NCBI GenBank assembly: GCA_030560485.1 | Contig: JAKTTS010000009.1 | Coordinates: forward strand, 21,715-85,714 | Length of the DNA: 64,000 bases | Direction: 5' to 3' | DNA from: Ascoidea tarda (nom. inval.) | Lineage: Eukaryota > Ascomycota > Saccharomycetes > Ascoideales > Ascoideaceae | Shown: piece after piece, positions 22,008-32,753 of the stretch | Layout of the letters: every line of letters begins with the position of its first letter | Numbering within the stretch: the stretch's first letter is position 1 | The notes under the pieces: generated by a model | What the model saw: only the letters and a program-made list of their open reading frames with translations | What the model was told of the DNA's origin: nothing | Database searches by the model: none | Program-made: the position numbers and the translations under genes

Positions 22008-24218
22008 ATGTTCAACATCTCATTTTCAATGAGAAAAGCTCTCACTTATCTTCTTATATCACTTTTTTCTTTTTCTCTCTTCTACCAGTTGAACGATTAT
22101 ATGGTGGATTCTTCTGCTAATGATGTATCTTTAATCAGCTATTTTAATTCCAATTTTCATAGAAAAAGCTTCTCAACCAAAAAAATCTCAATAACTGAAT
22201 CCTTCAAATTTGATCATATTTTTAACATAGTGCTCAAGCAGAATAGTGATAATGATCAAAATAATAACGGCGATAACTTCTCTTCTACTCCAATACCCCA
22301 ATCTTTAAATAATAAAATTAATCTTAAAAAGATTACTTTAAAATCTTTTTATAAACCCCAATTGATTAAATCTCTCCACAATTTAAATTTTCATCAAATA
22401 AGTCAGCTAATCAAAACTGCCACCAAGAATTTCAATACTCTTAGTCCTCTCAAAAAAAATGAGTTGACATCTTCAAAGGATGACACTTTTGATTGCGATA
22501 TCTTTGCTAAACAATATGATATTTTCTCAACAGATCCTATAGATATTCCTATTGATTCGTACAAATATAAAAAATATTATAAATCTCTTATATCAAATAC
22601 AGACTTATTTTACTTGTTTGACGATACCAATCTTCATAGTGAAGATGAAATTTTACAGAAAAATTGGTTCTGTTCAAGTTTAAATTCAATTTGGCTTAAC
22701 GATTATAATATTCATTTCACAATCTCTGATTTAATGTATTCCCAGCACTCTGATATATCAACTCCAACTTTCAACCTAATCACCTACCAGTTTTTAAATA
22801 ACCAATTCAATATCATAAATAATTATAACAACAATCCAAATCAAATTGAAATTGATAATGAAATTGATAATGATAATGATGATATCGGTAACGATGACAA
22901 TACCAATCGTAATCATTTTGATTTTAGATATGGCCCTAATTCTTACCAAAATATCTCTTATCCTTCTTTCCCATCATTCTTTGATTTTCAGTTTTATTAT
23001 AATATCTCCAACAGTATTTATGATATTGGTTATGGGCCAAAAGATGCCAAAATAATCAAAAAAACCATCACCTACCAATTTTACAATAATAAAAAGCAAC
23101 CCATTAAATCAGTTGAGTACGAAGAACCGATTATTTTATTCAACATGCTATCTGAAATTGATTTAATATCTAGAAAAAGTTCAGAATCCTACAGCAATAG
23201 TGATAGCCATTACAATGACAACCCCAATAATAATAAATTCAATGAACCTACCTTGAAAAGAATTCTTTATTGCTATTTACCCTTTCAAGATAAACTAATT
23301 CCTTTGAATATACCTCATCAAATTAAAATTGACCACACTTTTCAACCGTTTTTTAAAGATAACCTAAAAAACAATATCAGAATTGATCTTAATGATGACA
23401 ATAACATTGAAAACTTTGATGAAGATTATGAATTTGAATTCAAAAATGGTATCGTCAATTTAATCTATTCAACTAATCCTTTAAAAACATTACAATGCAG
23501 TTTAGATACTGGTGTTTGTGCAATTGAAAAAACCATTAAATCAATTGATAACGATCATTTCAAAGGTGACAAGCTAGTTGCCTTGTCAAAAAAAACTAAA
23601 ATGTTGCAATTTCTAAACTTCAATAATAATAGTAAAATAGTAGATTTTACCTCTCCAGTCTCTTTTCCACAATCATTTTTAAACAATAAGAATAAAACTC
23701 AGAGATACAAAAAAAGATTAACCAACTATAATATCTGGTTGGGTTTTGTTAATTCTGAAATTCGCAATGCTGCTTGTAGCCAAATTACTTATAAACCTTC
23801 ATTGGTTTTATTATCAAATTTAAAAAATCCAGAGAATTCAAATAGCGATAATAATGACAATTATAATTACAATATTGAACTTATAAGTGACACCATAGAT
23901 TTCAATTTTGATGCGCAAAAAAGCACCAAAATTAAAAATATTGCCTATTGGGAAATTGATGAATCAAACAATAAAGATTATATGGGACTAACAATTAGTG
24001 ATGGTAACTATAATACAAAAGTCGTTCACTTGAATGGAGTATTGCCATATATTTTAAATTTTGATTTTTTCAAGAATCATGAAAACGATTATCATGAATA
24101 TGGTGATGAAGACTTTTTTGTATCTAAAGAAGAAAAAAAATCAATCTTTAAAGTTATAAATAATTCAAGATTGACGACTTGCATTGAAAAATCTGTTGAA
24201 CAAATTTGTAAAAAGTAA
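22008..24218 (+). CDS. BMT: beta-1,2-mannosyltransferase-like protein (GT91), divergent copy A
   Basis: 736 aa, type II membrane topology with an anchor at about residues 8-28. Family landmarks shared with the two downstream genes include SVEYEEPIILFNM, the LPFQDK block, a CSLDTGVC motif, NIWLGF, an IAYWEID block and a late Cys. BMT enzymes add beta-1,2-linked mannose to cell-wall mannan or phospholipomannan in the Golgi. This copy has lost the family block YGPEDPR (here YGPKDAK) and the CGCG-TYRPS block (here AACSQITYKPS), and it carries Asn/Asp-rich insertions. It may have a different specificity or be inactive; that is inference. A second in-frame Met at residue 8 is an alternative start. 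Confidence 0.85.
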   Translation: MFNISFSMRKALTYLLISLFSFSLFYQLNDYMVDSSANDVSLISYFNSNFHRKSFSTKKISITESFKFDHIFNIVLKQNSDNDQNNNGDNFSSTPIPQSLNNKINLKKITLKSFYKPQLIKSLHNLNFHQISQLIKTATKNFNTLSPLKKNELTSSKDDTFDCDIFAKQYDIFSTDPIDIPIDSYKYKKYYKSLISNTDLFYLFDDTNLHSEDEILQKNWFCSSLNSIWLNDYNIHFTISDLMYSQHSDISTPTFNLITYQFLNNQFNIINNYNNNPNQIEIDNEIDNDNDDIGNDDNTNRNHFDFRYGPNSYQNISYPSFPSFFDFQFYYNISNSIYDIGYGPKDAKIIKKTITYQFYNNKKQPIKSVEYEEPIILFNMLSEIDLISRKSSESYSNSDSHYNDNPNNNKFNEPTLKRILYCYLPFQDKLIPLNIPHQIKIDHTFQPFFKDNLKNNIRIDLNDDNNIENFDEDYEFEFKNGIVNLIYSTNPLKTLQCSLDTGVCAIEKTIKSIDNDHFKGDKLVALSKKTKMLQFLNFNNNSKIVDFTSPVSFPQSFLNNKNKTQRYKKRLTNYNIWLGFVNSEIRNAACSQITYKPSLVLLSNLKNPENSNSDNNDNYNYNIELISDTIDFNFDAQKSTKIKNIAYWEIDESNNKDYMGLTISDGNYNTKVVHLNGVLPYILNFDFFKNHENDYHEYGDEDFFVSKEEKKSIFKVINNSRLTTCIEKSVEQICKK

Positions 24219-24359
24219 TTCCAATAACCACTGTGGCTAAACCTATTATGAATTTTTTTTCAAACAAAATTTTATAAGGTGCTAATGAATCTTTCTATAG
24301 ACCAATGTTTTTTATTTGTACTTTACTGGACTAGATAGCATATGCTAATGAATTAATAA

Positions 24360-24670
24360 ACTAATATTTTGCTGTTTAAACCAGATGGAAAGTTTGTGGT
24401 TTGTTTTCCAGTGCCTTTCCAAAAAAGCCGAAAATTATTCAGAAATCATTTAACAATTATTAGTAATGTGATTACTAAACCCAGAAATCAATTAGGAGAT
24501 TCAATAGAATTTACGGCAAAAAACTGAGAGCACCGATTTGCTCAAACGATTTAAGTTCGTTGGCGAATATTGTTCGAACCACTTGGGATATATCTAATTT
24601 AAATTGGGATTATCCTATTTTGATATCTTTTAGAATGAAAGAGGAAAACTTTGAAGTAAAAGAAAGTTAA
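24360..24670 (+). pseudogene. possible frameshifted coding relic, unidentified
   Basis: One frame (24360-24526) reads ...FKPDGKFVVCFPVPF... and runs into a stop. A second frame overlapping it reads GKKLRAPICSND... to a TAA at 24668. The two together look like about 100 residues of ordinary protein with one frameshift. I do not recognise the family, and chance cannot be excluded. Confidence 0.25.
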
Positions 24671-24796
24671 TTATCTGTTCAGCATTGACAAAAATAATTT
24701 TGCAAAGATTTGAACAATTCAAACAAGAAAATGTTATGTTACTTAAGTCACAATAATTAAAACTGCTCCAAACATAGATTTCAACGATTTGAAATG

Positions 24797-24826
24797 CTCT
24801 TTACGGATGCGGCATCCGTAAAAGAG
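24797..24826. promoter_or_regulatory. CGG-N9-CCG palindrome
   Basis: The arms TACGGATGC and GCATCCGTA flank a single G, and the flanking CTCTT / AAAGAG nearly continues the symmetry. Everted or inverted CGG triplets are the usual half-sites of Zn2Cys6 dimers. It lies between the first two BMT genes, about 1.5 kb before the second. The function is inferred. Confidence 0.4.
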
Positions 24827-26342
24827 TCTTGATCAGTGAAACGGGCTCTTCCAACGTGACCTTTCCCTGATTCAGTGAAATTCCAAGATAAATCAAAATC
24901 AGAGCAATTACAATTTAACAACTGTATAATGGGTTTCAGTCACACGACTCATGTGCAGTCAGATCAAAGTGTGGTTTTGATTCATCTTTTAGTTCAGAAG
25001 AGTACAAAATAATACAAATTATTGATTAGTCACACACAATAGTTATTAATTCTATTTTCGAAGTGATCATGTGATGTACTTTCCCTGTTTGGTTGAAACA
25101 CTGAGTCTCTCTTTTTCTGCTGAAAAGTGACTTTTTTCCTGGTCAACCACTGAATTGGCTGGTTTTGTTCCCTTGTGGGGTCTATTTTTAGGAGATGAAG
25201 ATAAACTGTTTTAGGAAGTATTTCTAGGAGCTTTTTTACGCGGGTAAGCTGCTTTGCAACAGCTTGAAGATTTCTAGTTTTTGAGACGAATGAAGGCTGT
25301 ATCTTACATCCTATTTCCAGGTAGCTTGTGTTTAAAAAATGATTGAAAAGTGCCTTTATATTTGCTTAACAGAAACAAGATTTAGCTCAATCAAACACTA
25401 AATTTAACCAAAGATATACTTAAAAAAAGGGCTATAACAATCTCAACACAATTCGATAAAAAAACAAGATTATTGTAGAGACTATTTTTTCTTGTTGATA
25501 ATAGAGGTTTTGCATTTAGAAAAGATGATCACTAAATTTAAAGCATTATTCCGCCAATTGAAATCTAAATTCGACTGAAGATCATAGAAGGCAACTAAAA
25601 ATTAAGAGAATTTGGAGAAACAGAGTATGCGGATTATCAACGATGGGTATGAAGATATCTTTTAAGCCATTTTCATGTCTGGAGTACTTTCAGGACTTTT
25701 GAAAATCATCTAAGGCTTATTAGCACTTGATATTGCCAGTGAATTTCCGGATGATTATACAGATGATTATATAGATGATCATACAGATCGTAAGGGTCTG
25801 GTTTATCGTAATTGAAATTTCCAAGAAGAGTCCTAAAACTTTTGTTTTCAAAGAAGACAGATCTTGAGACAAGCTAAATAGCGTTTTTCTCATGGTCTAT
25901 TAAAATTGTTTTATGGTCTCGTAGGTTTTAGGAACTAAACGCATCGATCGGTTATTCTGAAATGCCCAGAAATTAATTGCCCCAGTCTTACCTCGAGCCT
26001 TTTTTATTTGATTCTTGCTGAGGGTTCTTGTTTGTTTCTTGTTTGTTCCATAAACAGAAAAAAAGATTGAAAGCTGACAAGTTCCGTTCGATTAAAGTCG
26101 TGGAGTCCGATCAGACACGTTTCACCAGTTCCGTAGAACATGAATACGGAGCCACGACTTCGTTCAGACCTGTCAAAACAACATTCTCAGTTCGAATCAG
26201 GACACTTTTGGATCAAAAAAGAAAACGAGGCCTGTTGAACAAAGTTGGTGCACTTTTGTTGCTTTCCATAAATACCCAAAGAGACGTTTGAGCTGGAAAA
26301 TGATAACAAGAAGGTAACTTTATCATTATAGAAGACAAGACG

Positions 26343-28283
26343 ATGCAGAAAATTAAAGCTATCTCAGTTTTGTTTCTAGACAGGTTGATGAGTTTGAATT
26401 TTCCTAAATTCAGACTCCCAAAATATAGATATCTTTCCATTTGCATAGCACTAGTCATTCCACTTATTATAATTCTTCATTTCTATCCAGCAAATGACAA
26501 AAAGACCCAAATATCTAAAATTATAAGCTCTTCTTATAATTTTTTTGATGGTGCTTCTTATTATAGTGATCGCAACACACCAGATTTTTCACCAATATCT
26601 GATTCGGCGATAAATGCTTTATATAATTCATCTCAAATTATTAGTTATTATAAACCATACTCTGCTCTAGAGGAAAAAAATGGGAATTTTAAAGAGATTT
26701 TCAAGCTAAATCAAGATGTAGAAGTTTCTTATCCTAAGTTTACAATTTTTCCGAAATATCTTAAATTTTTTCGCGATTATTTAATAGACAATTACGAAAA
26801 AATTGCTGACACATTCAATGACAAACCATTAACTTCAGAAGAAGAAATCCTTGAACAAAATTGGTACGAGTATGGTGGTGGATCAATTTATTTAAAATCA
26901 ATTGGTTATAATTTCATGGTTACTAGAGTAATTTATTCTAAAGTTCACGCAAAGAATGATCCATTCATGAGCTATTTAGGATTTCAGTTACTTGATAAAA
27001 ATTTCAACCATATTGAGAAAACCATTAACTTCAAATATGGACCTAATGCTGATGATAACAAAATAATTGACTTTCCAACACTTGGAATAGTTCCTGATAC
27101 ATATTTTAAAAAATCTAATAGTCGTAAGGATAGATATTATGGTCCAGAAGACCCAAGAATTTTGATTAAAACAAACCACTATCAATTTTATCATAAAGAG
27201 AAATTTGTCAAATCTGTTGTATATGAAGAACCAATTATTATATTCAATATGATGACGGATAAAGCTTTCAAATACAAAAGATTAATGCATGCATATTTAC
27301 CATTTCAAGATAAAAAGGTCATATTCAGAATCAAAAATGAAACTCCAAGAATTAAAGAAAAAAATTGGCAGCCATTTTTCAATGATGATTTTAAAAATGC
27401 CATAAAAATTCAAGTCGATGACATTAACATTATCAAAGAATTTGAAAACAATAAAAATCAGAACCAAACAACATTTGATTTTGATTATAAATACACAAAT
27501 GGCTATATTCATTTTATTTATTCAATAGATTTATTTTCTGTTCTTAAGTGCAGCTTGGATGATGGAATTTGCGAATACGAATATAAAATCCCCAAAAGAC
27601 CCGAATCAATAGAAGAAAGAAATATGAAAGATGATAAAAAGACACCAGATTTTGATATTGGAAACATGAGAGGAGGGACTCCTTTATTGAAGTTACCAGA
27701 TAAATTCTATGCAAGCACTGAGAGGACAAAGGAAAGCAAAAATGATATCAAAACCATCTTACAAAACTATAATGTATGGATTGGGTTTCCAAGGTCTCAT
27801 CTTAACAAATGTGGATGTGGAGCTGTTACATATAGACCATCAGTGATGGTCATAACAAACTTGAAAGGTAGCTCCAACTATCAAATTGAATTGATCTCTA
27901 GCAGCATTGATTTCAATCTTGATGTTTTGAACTGGGATGGGCCAGGAAAACTTTCTTGCGACGCTCACCAAAGTGTTTTAATACCTAACAGTATTGCCTA
28001 TTGGGATATCGAAGAGATTGTGGAAAATGGCTACTACGGAGGCAATGACTACAAAGACTATATGTCAATTATTCTCTCTGAAGCAGACATCAACAACATA
28101 GTAATTCATGTCAGAGGATTGCTCAACTACCTCTTGGAGATGGAGTTTTTTCAGAAGTCGCACACTGCGCAGGACAGCGAGAACAACCAAGTCGACAGCA
28201 CTCTTCTTGTTCAGTTGGCTACTGAGGACTCGAAACAATACTGCCAAGAGTATGGAGTATCTCATGGAGGAGTCTCTCGTTAA
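26343..28283 (+). CDS. BMT: beta-1,2-mannosyltransferase (GT91), copy B
   Basis: 646 aa, type II membrane protein with its anchor at about residues 36-57 (YLSICIALVIPLIIIL). The full set of BMT landmarks is present in order: ENWYEYGGGS-type block, YGPEDPRI, SVVYEEPIIIFNMM, LPFQDKK, KCSLDDGIC, MRGGTPL, NVWIGFPRS followed by CGCGAVTYRPS, SSSIDFN, and NSIAYWDIEE. It probably transfers beta-1,2-mannose in the Golgi onto cell-wall mannan. ATG 26343 is the first in frame. It is closer in sequence to copy C than to copy A, which suggests a more recent duplication of B and C. Only about 300 bp separate it from copy C. Confidence 0.93.
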   Translation: MQKIKAISVLFLDRLMSLNFPKFRLPKYRYLSICIALVIPLIIILHFYPANDKKTQISKIISSSYNFFDGASYYSDRNTPDFSPISDSAINALYNSSQIISYYKPYSALEEKNGNFKEIFKLNQDVEVSYPKFTIFPKYLKFFRDYLIDNYEKIADTFNDKPLTSEEEILEQNWYEYGGGSIYLKSIGYNFMVTRVIYSKVHAKNDPFMSYLGFQLLDKNFNHIEKTINFKYGPNADDNKIIDFPTLGIVPDTYFKKSNSRKDRYYGPEDPRILIKTNHYQFYHKEKFVKSVVYEEPIIIFNMMTDKAFKYKRLMHAYLPFQDKKVIFRIKNETPRIKEKNWQPFFNDDFKNAIKIQVDDINIIKEFENNKNQNQTTFDFDYKYTNGYIHFIYSIDLFSVLKCSLDDGICEYEYKIPKRPESIEERNMKDDKKTPDFDIGNMRGGTPLLKLPDKFYASTERTKESKNDIKTILQNYNVWIGFPRSHLNKCGCGAVTYRPSVMVITNLKGSSNYQIELISSSIDFNLDVLNWDGPGKLSCDAHQSVLIPNSIAYWDIEEIVENGYYGGNDYKDYMSIILSEADINNIVIHVRGLLNYLLEMEFFQKSHTAQDSENNQVDSTLLVQLATEDSKQYCQEYGVSHGGVSR

Positions 28284-28580
28284 TAAGTCTTTCGTGAAGC
28301 AGCTTCTCGTCGTGGGTGAGTTGTGTAAGAGATATATCCTTTTAGTACAGGTGTATATTTATATATTTAGGTTAGCACAGGTTTTCCTAGTAGAATTCAT
28401 AAGCCCTTCGTCTTTCCGACATTTTCTTCATCAGTATGAAGCAAAATATAATCCTTCAGAATTTTAATCTCTTTTCCTTTGTAGTTTTTTTCTTTAAAAT
28501 AATGATAACTGGAACGTAGCTTTGTTGAATTTTTTTTCCAGCTTTAGTTGTCTGTTAATGTTTTGGCATCATATATTGCA

Positions 28581-30614
28581 ATGCAAGAGATCAAAATCTA
28601 TCTTTTGAGGCTTTTAAAGCTTAATAGAAGGCTTATTGTTGTTATTTTCATTCTTATTTTCATCAACGTTTTCTTGTCCTCATTGTTCACTTCGTATTTC
28701 AACGACAATAGAAACAGTATTCATGTCACAATAGATGGTGATAAGCCATTTTTATCCATCAAAAACGATTACAAAGTGCACCAATACTCACCAATATCCC
28801 CTTTTTTGAAAAATCAATTAAAATACAATTCTTATGAACTCAGCACCTACACAAGACCATCGTTTAATTTTGAAACGAAGTTTGATTATTATCTTGAAAA
28901 ATACACAAAATTTGGTAGAGACGTTGAAATAGAAAACTGCAATAATTATTTATTCAAAGATACTATACAGGTATCAAACGATCCAAAATTAATACTATCA
29001 AATTCTCATTTAAAACTATTTCGAGAGCAGATTTTATTAACTGACTACTCACTAATATTGAACGACTCATTTACTCGTAAGAAAATACCAATCCCAGAAG
29101 ATGAACAAACATTAATCAATAATCACTGGTATCAATTTGCTGGTAGTTCAGTCTGGTTAAATCAGCAAAATTTATATTTCACGGTTAGTCGAGTGGTATT
29201 TACTCCTACTGATAGAGGAGGACCAACTGAAAGCTTTTTGGCATTAAATCTATACGACAAAAATTGGAGAGAAATCAGTGATTTAAAATATTTTAAATAT
29301 GGTCCATTTACTGACCAAGTTTATTATGTGAACGCTCCTTCAATCTTTGATACTATCTTGTTTTATTTTAACATGGATGTTTTAAAGAAAAAATCTGGAT
29401 ACTATAGATTTTTTGGACCAGAAGATCCAAGAGTCATATTAAAAAAAACTTGCTATCAATTCTATTATCAGGATAAATTAATCAGAGAAGTAATTTATGA
29501 AGAACCGATGATAATATTTAACTTATTAACTGACAAAGAACATGGAAATCGACGATTAATTCATGTTTTTTTACCATTTCAAGATAAGCTAATCGTTCTA
29601 AGAAAAGTAGATGCAAAACTTAAGAGGACTGAGAAAAATTGGTCACCTTTTTTTAAAACTGGCGAAATTAACACCATTAGAGTTGATACAGAAAGACTAG
29701 ATGCAAAAATTTCAACTACAACTAAAAATCATAAAAATTTTAAATTTTCAAATGGGTTGGTATATTTTGTTTATTCAATTGAACCATTTAAAATCATCAG
29801 ATGCAATTTAGATAACGGTAAATGCAGATCTGTTTTTGACGGTAAATATGATAGTAAAAGAAAAACATTAGAAACATCATTTATGAGAGGTGGAACAAAT
29901 CTAATTGAATTGCCTAAAAAATTTATCTCAAAGGTCAATGAAATGATATATAATGAGGAGAATAGTTTAGGTGATAGAAATGCTGCATTAATGAGAAATT
30001 ATAATCTGAATTTAGATTTAGAAATATTTAAAAATTATAATATATGGATTGGATTTCCAAGGTCTAACATCAAAAAGTGTGGATGTGGATTTAAGACTTA
30101 CAGACCATCATTGCAAATTATGGTTAGTTCAAAAAACAAGAAAAAGGCAGAGGTATTCGAAATCAATTCTATAAGTAGTAGTATTGATTTTGATATTAAC
30201 ATTCTCAATTGGAACACCAATCAAAGCAGCTTGTCCTGCGATGGATTGATGAATGCATTCATTCCTAATAGTGTTGCATTTTGGGATATTGATGAAGATA
30301 ATAATGAAATGGATTACATGAGTATGACATTATCCGAAGCAGATTATAATACAATGGTTATTCATATTAAGGGGTTGTTAAGATATATTTTAAAACTTGA
30401 TTTCTTTCAAAAAAAGAAGGATAAAGAGTCAATTGATGGTAAAAATGAGGATATTACCAATCCAGTCCGATATTTGAGAAATACTAAAAGTCTCATTGAT
30501 GACTTCTTTCTTGTTCAATGCGCACTTAAATCTTCCTATAAATATTGTGTTAACTATGCCAGCACCCACTCATCTAATTTTAATTATACCATGTTCTCTA
30601 ATGTTACCATCTAA
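28581..30614 (+). CDS. BMT: beta-1,2-mannosyltransferase (GT91), copy C
   Basis: 677 aa from the ATG at 28581; the open frame begins further upstream only through a TTG at 28548. The membrane anchor is at about residues 17-38. It carries the same landmarks as copy B: FGPEDPRV, EVIYEEPMIIFNLL, LPFQDKL, RCNLDNGKC, MRGGTNL, NIWIGFPRS plus CGCGFKTYRPS, and NSVAFWDIDE. It has an extra segment of about 15 residues before the NIWIGF block. Predicted to be an active Golgi beta-1,2-mannosyltransferase. Its C-terminal tail carries Asn-X-Ser/Thr sequons that could be glycosylated. Confidence 0.93.
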   Translation: MQEIKIYLLRLLKLNRRLIVVIFILIFINVFLSSLFTSYFNDNRNSIHVTIDGDKPFLSIKNDYKVHQYSPISPFLKNQLKYNSYELSTYTRPSFNFETKFDYYLEKYTKFGRDVEIENCNNYLFKDTIQVSNDPKLILSNSHLKLFREQILLTDYSLILNDSFTRKKIPIPEDEQTLINNHWYQFAGSSVWLNQQNLYFTVSRVVFTPTDRGGPTESFLALNLYDKNWREISDLKYFKYGPFTDQVYYVNAPSIFDTILFYFNMDVLKKKSGYYRFFGPEDPRVILKKTCYQFYYQDKLIREVIYEEPMIIFNLLTDKEHGNRRLIHVFLPFQDKLIVLRKVDAKLKRTEKNWSPFFKTGEINTIRVDTERLDAKISTTTKNHKNFKFSNGLVYFVYSIEPFKIIRCNLDNGKCRSVFDGKYDSKRKTLETSFMRGGTNLIELPKKFISKVNEMIYNEENSLGDRNAALMRNYNLNLDLEIFKNYNIWIGFPRSNIKKCGCGFKTYRPSLQIMVSSKNKKKAEVFEINSISSSIDFDINILNWNTNQSSLSCDGLMNAFIPNSVAFWDIDEDNNEMDYMSMTLSEADYNTMVIHIKGLLRYILKLDFFQKKKDKESIDGKNEDITNPVRYLRNTKSLIDDFFLVQCALKSSYKYCVNYASTHSSNFNYTMFSNVTI

Positions 30615-31412
30615 TTGATTTCAGTATATTTTTTTTTATTTTATTTCATATTTTATCAAGTTTTTGTTTTTTTAATTTTTCTATTCTTTGTTGGAAGCTT
30701 TTCTATAGGAATTATGTACTTTATCTATTGCTAAATATAATTTGGTATTTTTGTATTGACTATATTTAACTCAATGACTGATGATTGAATATGTTCTTAC
30801 AACAAACCCATACAAACAGGAATCACTCTGTTTAAAAAGAAAGACCTGTGGAAAAGAAATATTCTTTGAAAAATTGGAGTTTAGAGTTCAAACTGAAAAT
30901 GTTATTTATGCACGTGCCAACGCAAAAATAGATGCCAGGCTCAAAGAATGTCCTATTTCGGCTCTCGAAAACAACAAAAACGCACCGGAGAACTTCGAAC
31001 AGTCACGAACAAACACAAATACGCTTTCGAAATTACAAACACATTTTATGGAAATTAAGCTTGGAAAATCGTTTAACAGTAATTTTTCGGAAATGGTATT
31101 TTCGAAATGAAAGCGCTGCCCAATTTTTAGTCTGTGAAGAGTTTTTTATTTTATGAAAAAAATGGTATTAATTAAAGAGTTCTGTTGGGAATTTTCATAG
31201 TCTCTGAGATTCCAAATTTACGAAACTCTAGTTTATGTCATTTTTCGAAATTGAAATTTGCAGATTTGTAGGAATGGAAAACAATAAGATATATTGATGT
31301 GAAAATTATATACTAAATACATGTGGATTTGTCTATTCATTATGGGTTAGTGAAATGGAAAGATAATTTGAAAGACAGTAAAAGAAAGTTATTTGAAACA
31401 TAGTTATTCTCT
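30615..31412. other. intergenic between convergent BMT copy C and 275-aa gene
   Basis: A 109-codon ATG frame (30781-31110, +) has no family signal and is rich in TTCGAAA-type repeats at its end, so I left it uncalled. Nothing else is seen. Confidence 0.5.
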
Positions 31413-32240
31413 TCAGTTTCCATTATCGTTACTATTATTGTTCTTCTGATTTAACATGATGGAGTTATCCATAAATCTGCCATTATCGATATTGGAGTTA
31501 TTTTCAATTATTCCCCAAATTCTATCCATTTTAATCCCACCAATATCGTCTGCAACATAGTAATATTGCTTTATATTAGATTCAGGATCAGTATACTCCC
31601 ATGAAACCCAACCACTTCTTGCATTTAAAATTTTCAAGTTTTTCAAGTGAACTAAATTATTGAAAGTCTTTTTCCCACTCCAATTGATTTTTTCCAATAC
31701 TAGCTTTTCATCATTCACTAAATCTTCAAATTTTTGAACTGGGCCCTTCGATTTATCGTAGACTCTAAAGACTCTAGTAACATACGATGAAAAATAGTAG
31801 TTCAATATAGGTAAGGGCAAAATTGCGATTAATGAAGATATCACTGAAATATCCTTTGAGAAATATAGTGAAGAATCAATCAACCAAGATAAATATATTC
31901 CAAGAATCGAAAAAGTGATAGAAAATCTCTTTGAGGCTGCAATATATTTGGAATCTGGGCCGATGTATAATGGAGAATAACCAACTCTGTATTTGGGATT
32001 TAGCCTCTTTGGCATCCCAGAGATAACTGATCTCACTGTTATTGTTTCATCAGGCCTCTTATAAGCACTTGATTTAGGCAAGGGATCAAAGTCTTCTTCT
32101 AGTACATTTTGAGGATCATACTTCGACCTGAGATAGCTGGAATTGTGAAAATGTAGCTGATTTCTATAGTTGTTTAGTATGAGCTGGGGGATAAACGCTG
32201 GTTTGAAATGCACCAAGAATGCTCTTTTAGACACAAACAT
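31413..32240 (-). CDS. mitochondrial two-pass membrane protein, TMEM70/TMEM186-like (uncharacterised)
   Basis: 275 aa. The N-terminal 40 residues are basic, hydroxylated and free of acidic residues until DPQ, as in a mitochondrial presequence. Two membrane segments lie at about residues 103-120 and 130-150. They are followed by an FSSYVTRVFRVY segment and a soluble C-terminal domain with beta-rich character (WVSWEYTDPES, YYYVADD). Two membrane passes, a YVTRVF-like segment and a matrix or intermembrane tail match the TMEM70/TMEM186/TMEM223-type layout of inner-membrane proteins, some of which assist complex I or V assembly. I infer this from layout only. The C-terminus ends in an Asn-rich tail. 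Confidence 0.6.
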   Translation of the reverse strand: MFVSKRAFLVHFKPAFIPQLILNNYRNQLHFHNSSYLRSKYDPQNVLEEDFDPLPKSSAYKRPDETITVRSVISGMPKRLNPKYRVGYSPLYIGPDSKYIAASKRFSITFSILGIYLSWLIDSSLYFSKDISVISSLIAILPLPILNYYFSSYVTRVFRVYDKSKGPVQKFEDLVNDEKLVLEKINWSGKKTFNNLVHLKNLKILNARSGWVSWEYTDPESNIKQYYYVADDIGGIKMDRIWGIIENNSNIDNGRFMDNSIMLNQKNNNSNDNGN

Positions 32241-32753
32241 AGCAGATATAGCAGATGTGGATATTGCAATTACTCCTCTTCAAGATACTTCTGTTGCTTC
32301 AAACTCTCATCAATCGCCCAATTGAAGAAGAAGTTATTCAAATCAACAGAAAAATCAGTTTACCCTACGATGGCGCTATGCAAATAATTACATGTATTTA
32401 AACCTATCTAAACTTTTTAATTAAACCACAAAAAATTATTAAAAAGAAGTCAATCAAACTGCTGTTACTAAATGCAAATTCTCTTCTAAAATACACCAAA
32501 AAATATATAAAAACAATAAAAACAGAAAAAACAGAAAAATTTTTGAATGAAATGGAAAATCAAAAAAATCAAAAAAAACACTAAACACAACTAAAATTGA
32601 ACATAGAAAACAGCAAAATAAAAAATCAAAAAAATTAGACAAAATTAAAAAGGATCAAAAGAAGATGAAAGAAGATATATAATAAAAAACAATATTAGAA
32701 CTTTGAATGTTGAAGAAATAGAAATTAGAAATAAAAACGGAAGAAGGAAAACA
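32241..32753. other. intergenic, promoter of the 275-aa gene and LTE1 3' flank
   Basis: A-rich DNA with runs of CAAAAAA and AAAATC. No gene seen. Confidence 0.6.

Larger units (their letters stand above)
24219..26342. other. intergenic within the BMT array
   Basis: 2.1 kb. It contains a frameshifted coding-like relic (24360-24670), a CGG-N9-CCG palindrome (24797-24826) and a short GATGATTATACA-type tandem repeat (25750-25791). The 87-codon frame at 26028-26291 shows no family signal and was not annotated. Confidence 0.5.

Noticed and set aside
26150-26200. GTTCGAATC-like B-box, possible tRNA
   Set aside because: No A-box at the right distance and no cloverleaf pairing.
28548-28580. Upstream start for BMT copy C
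   Set aside because: The frame opens with TTG; the first ATG is at 28581, just before the membrane anchor.
30781-31110. 109-codon ATG frame after BMT copy C
   Set aside because: No family signal; the 3' part is a TTCGAAA-rich repeat.
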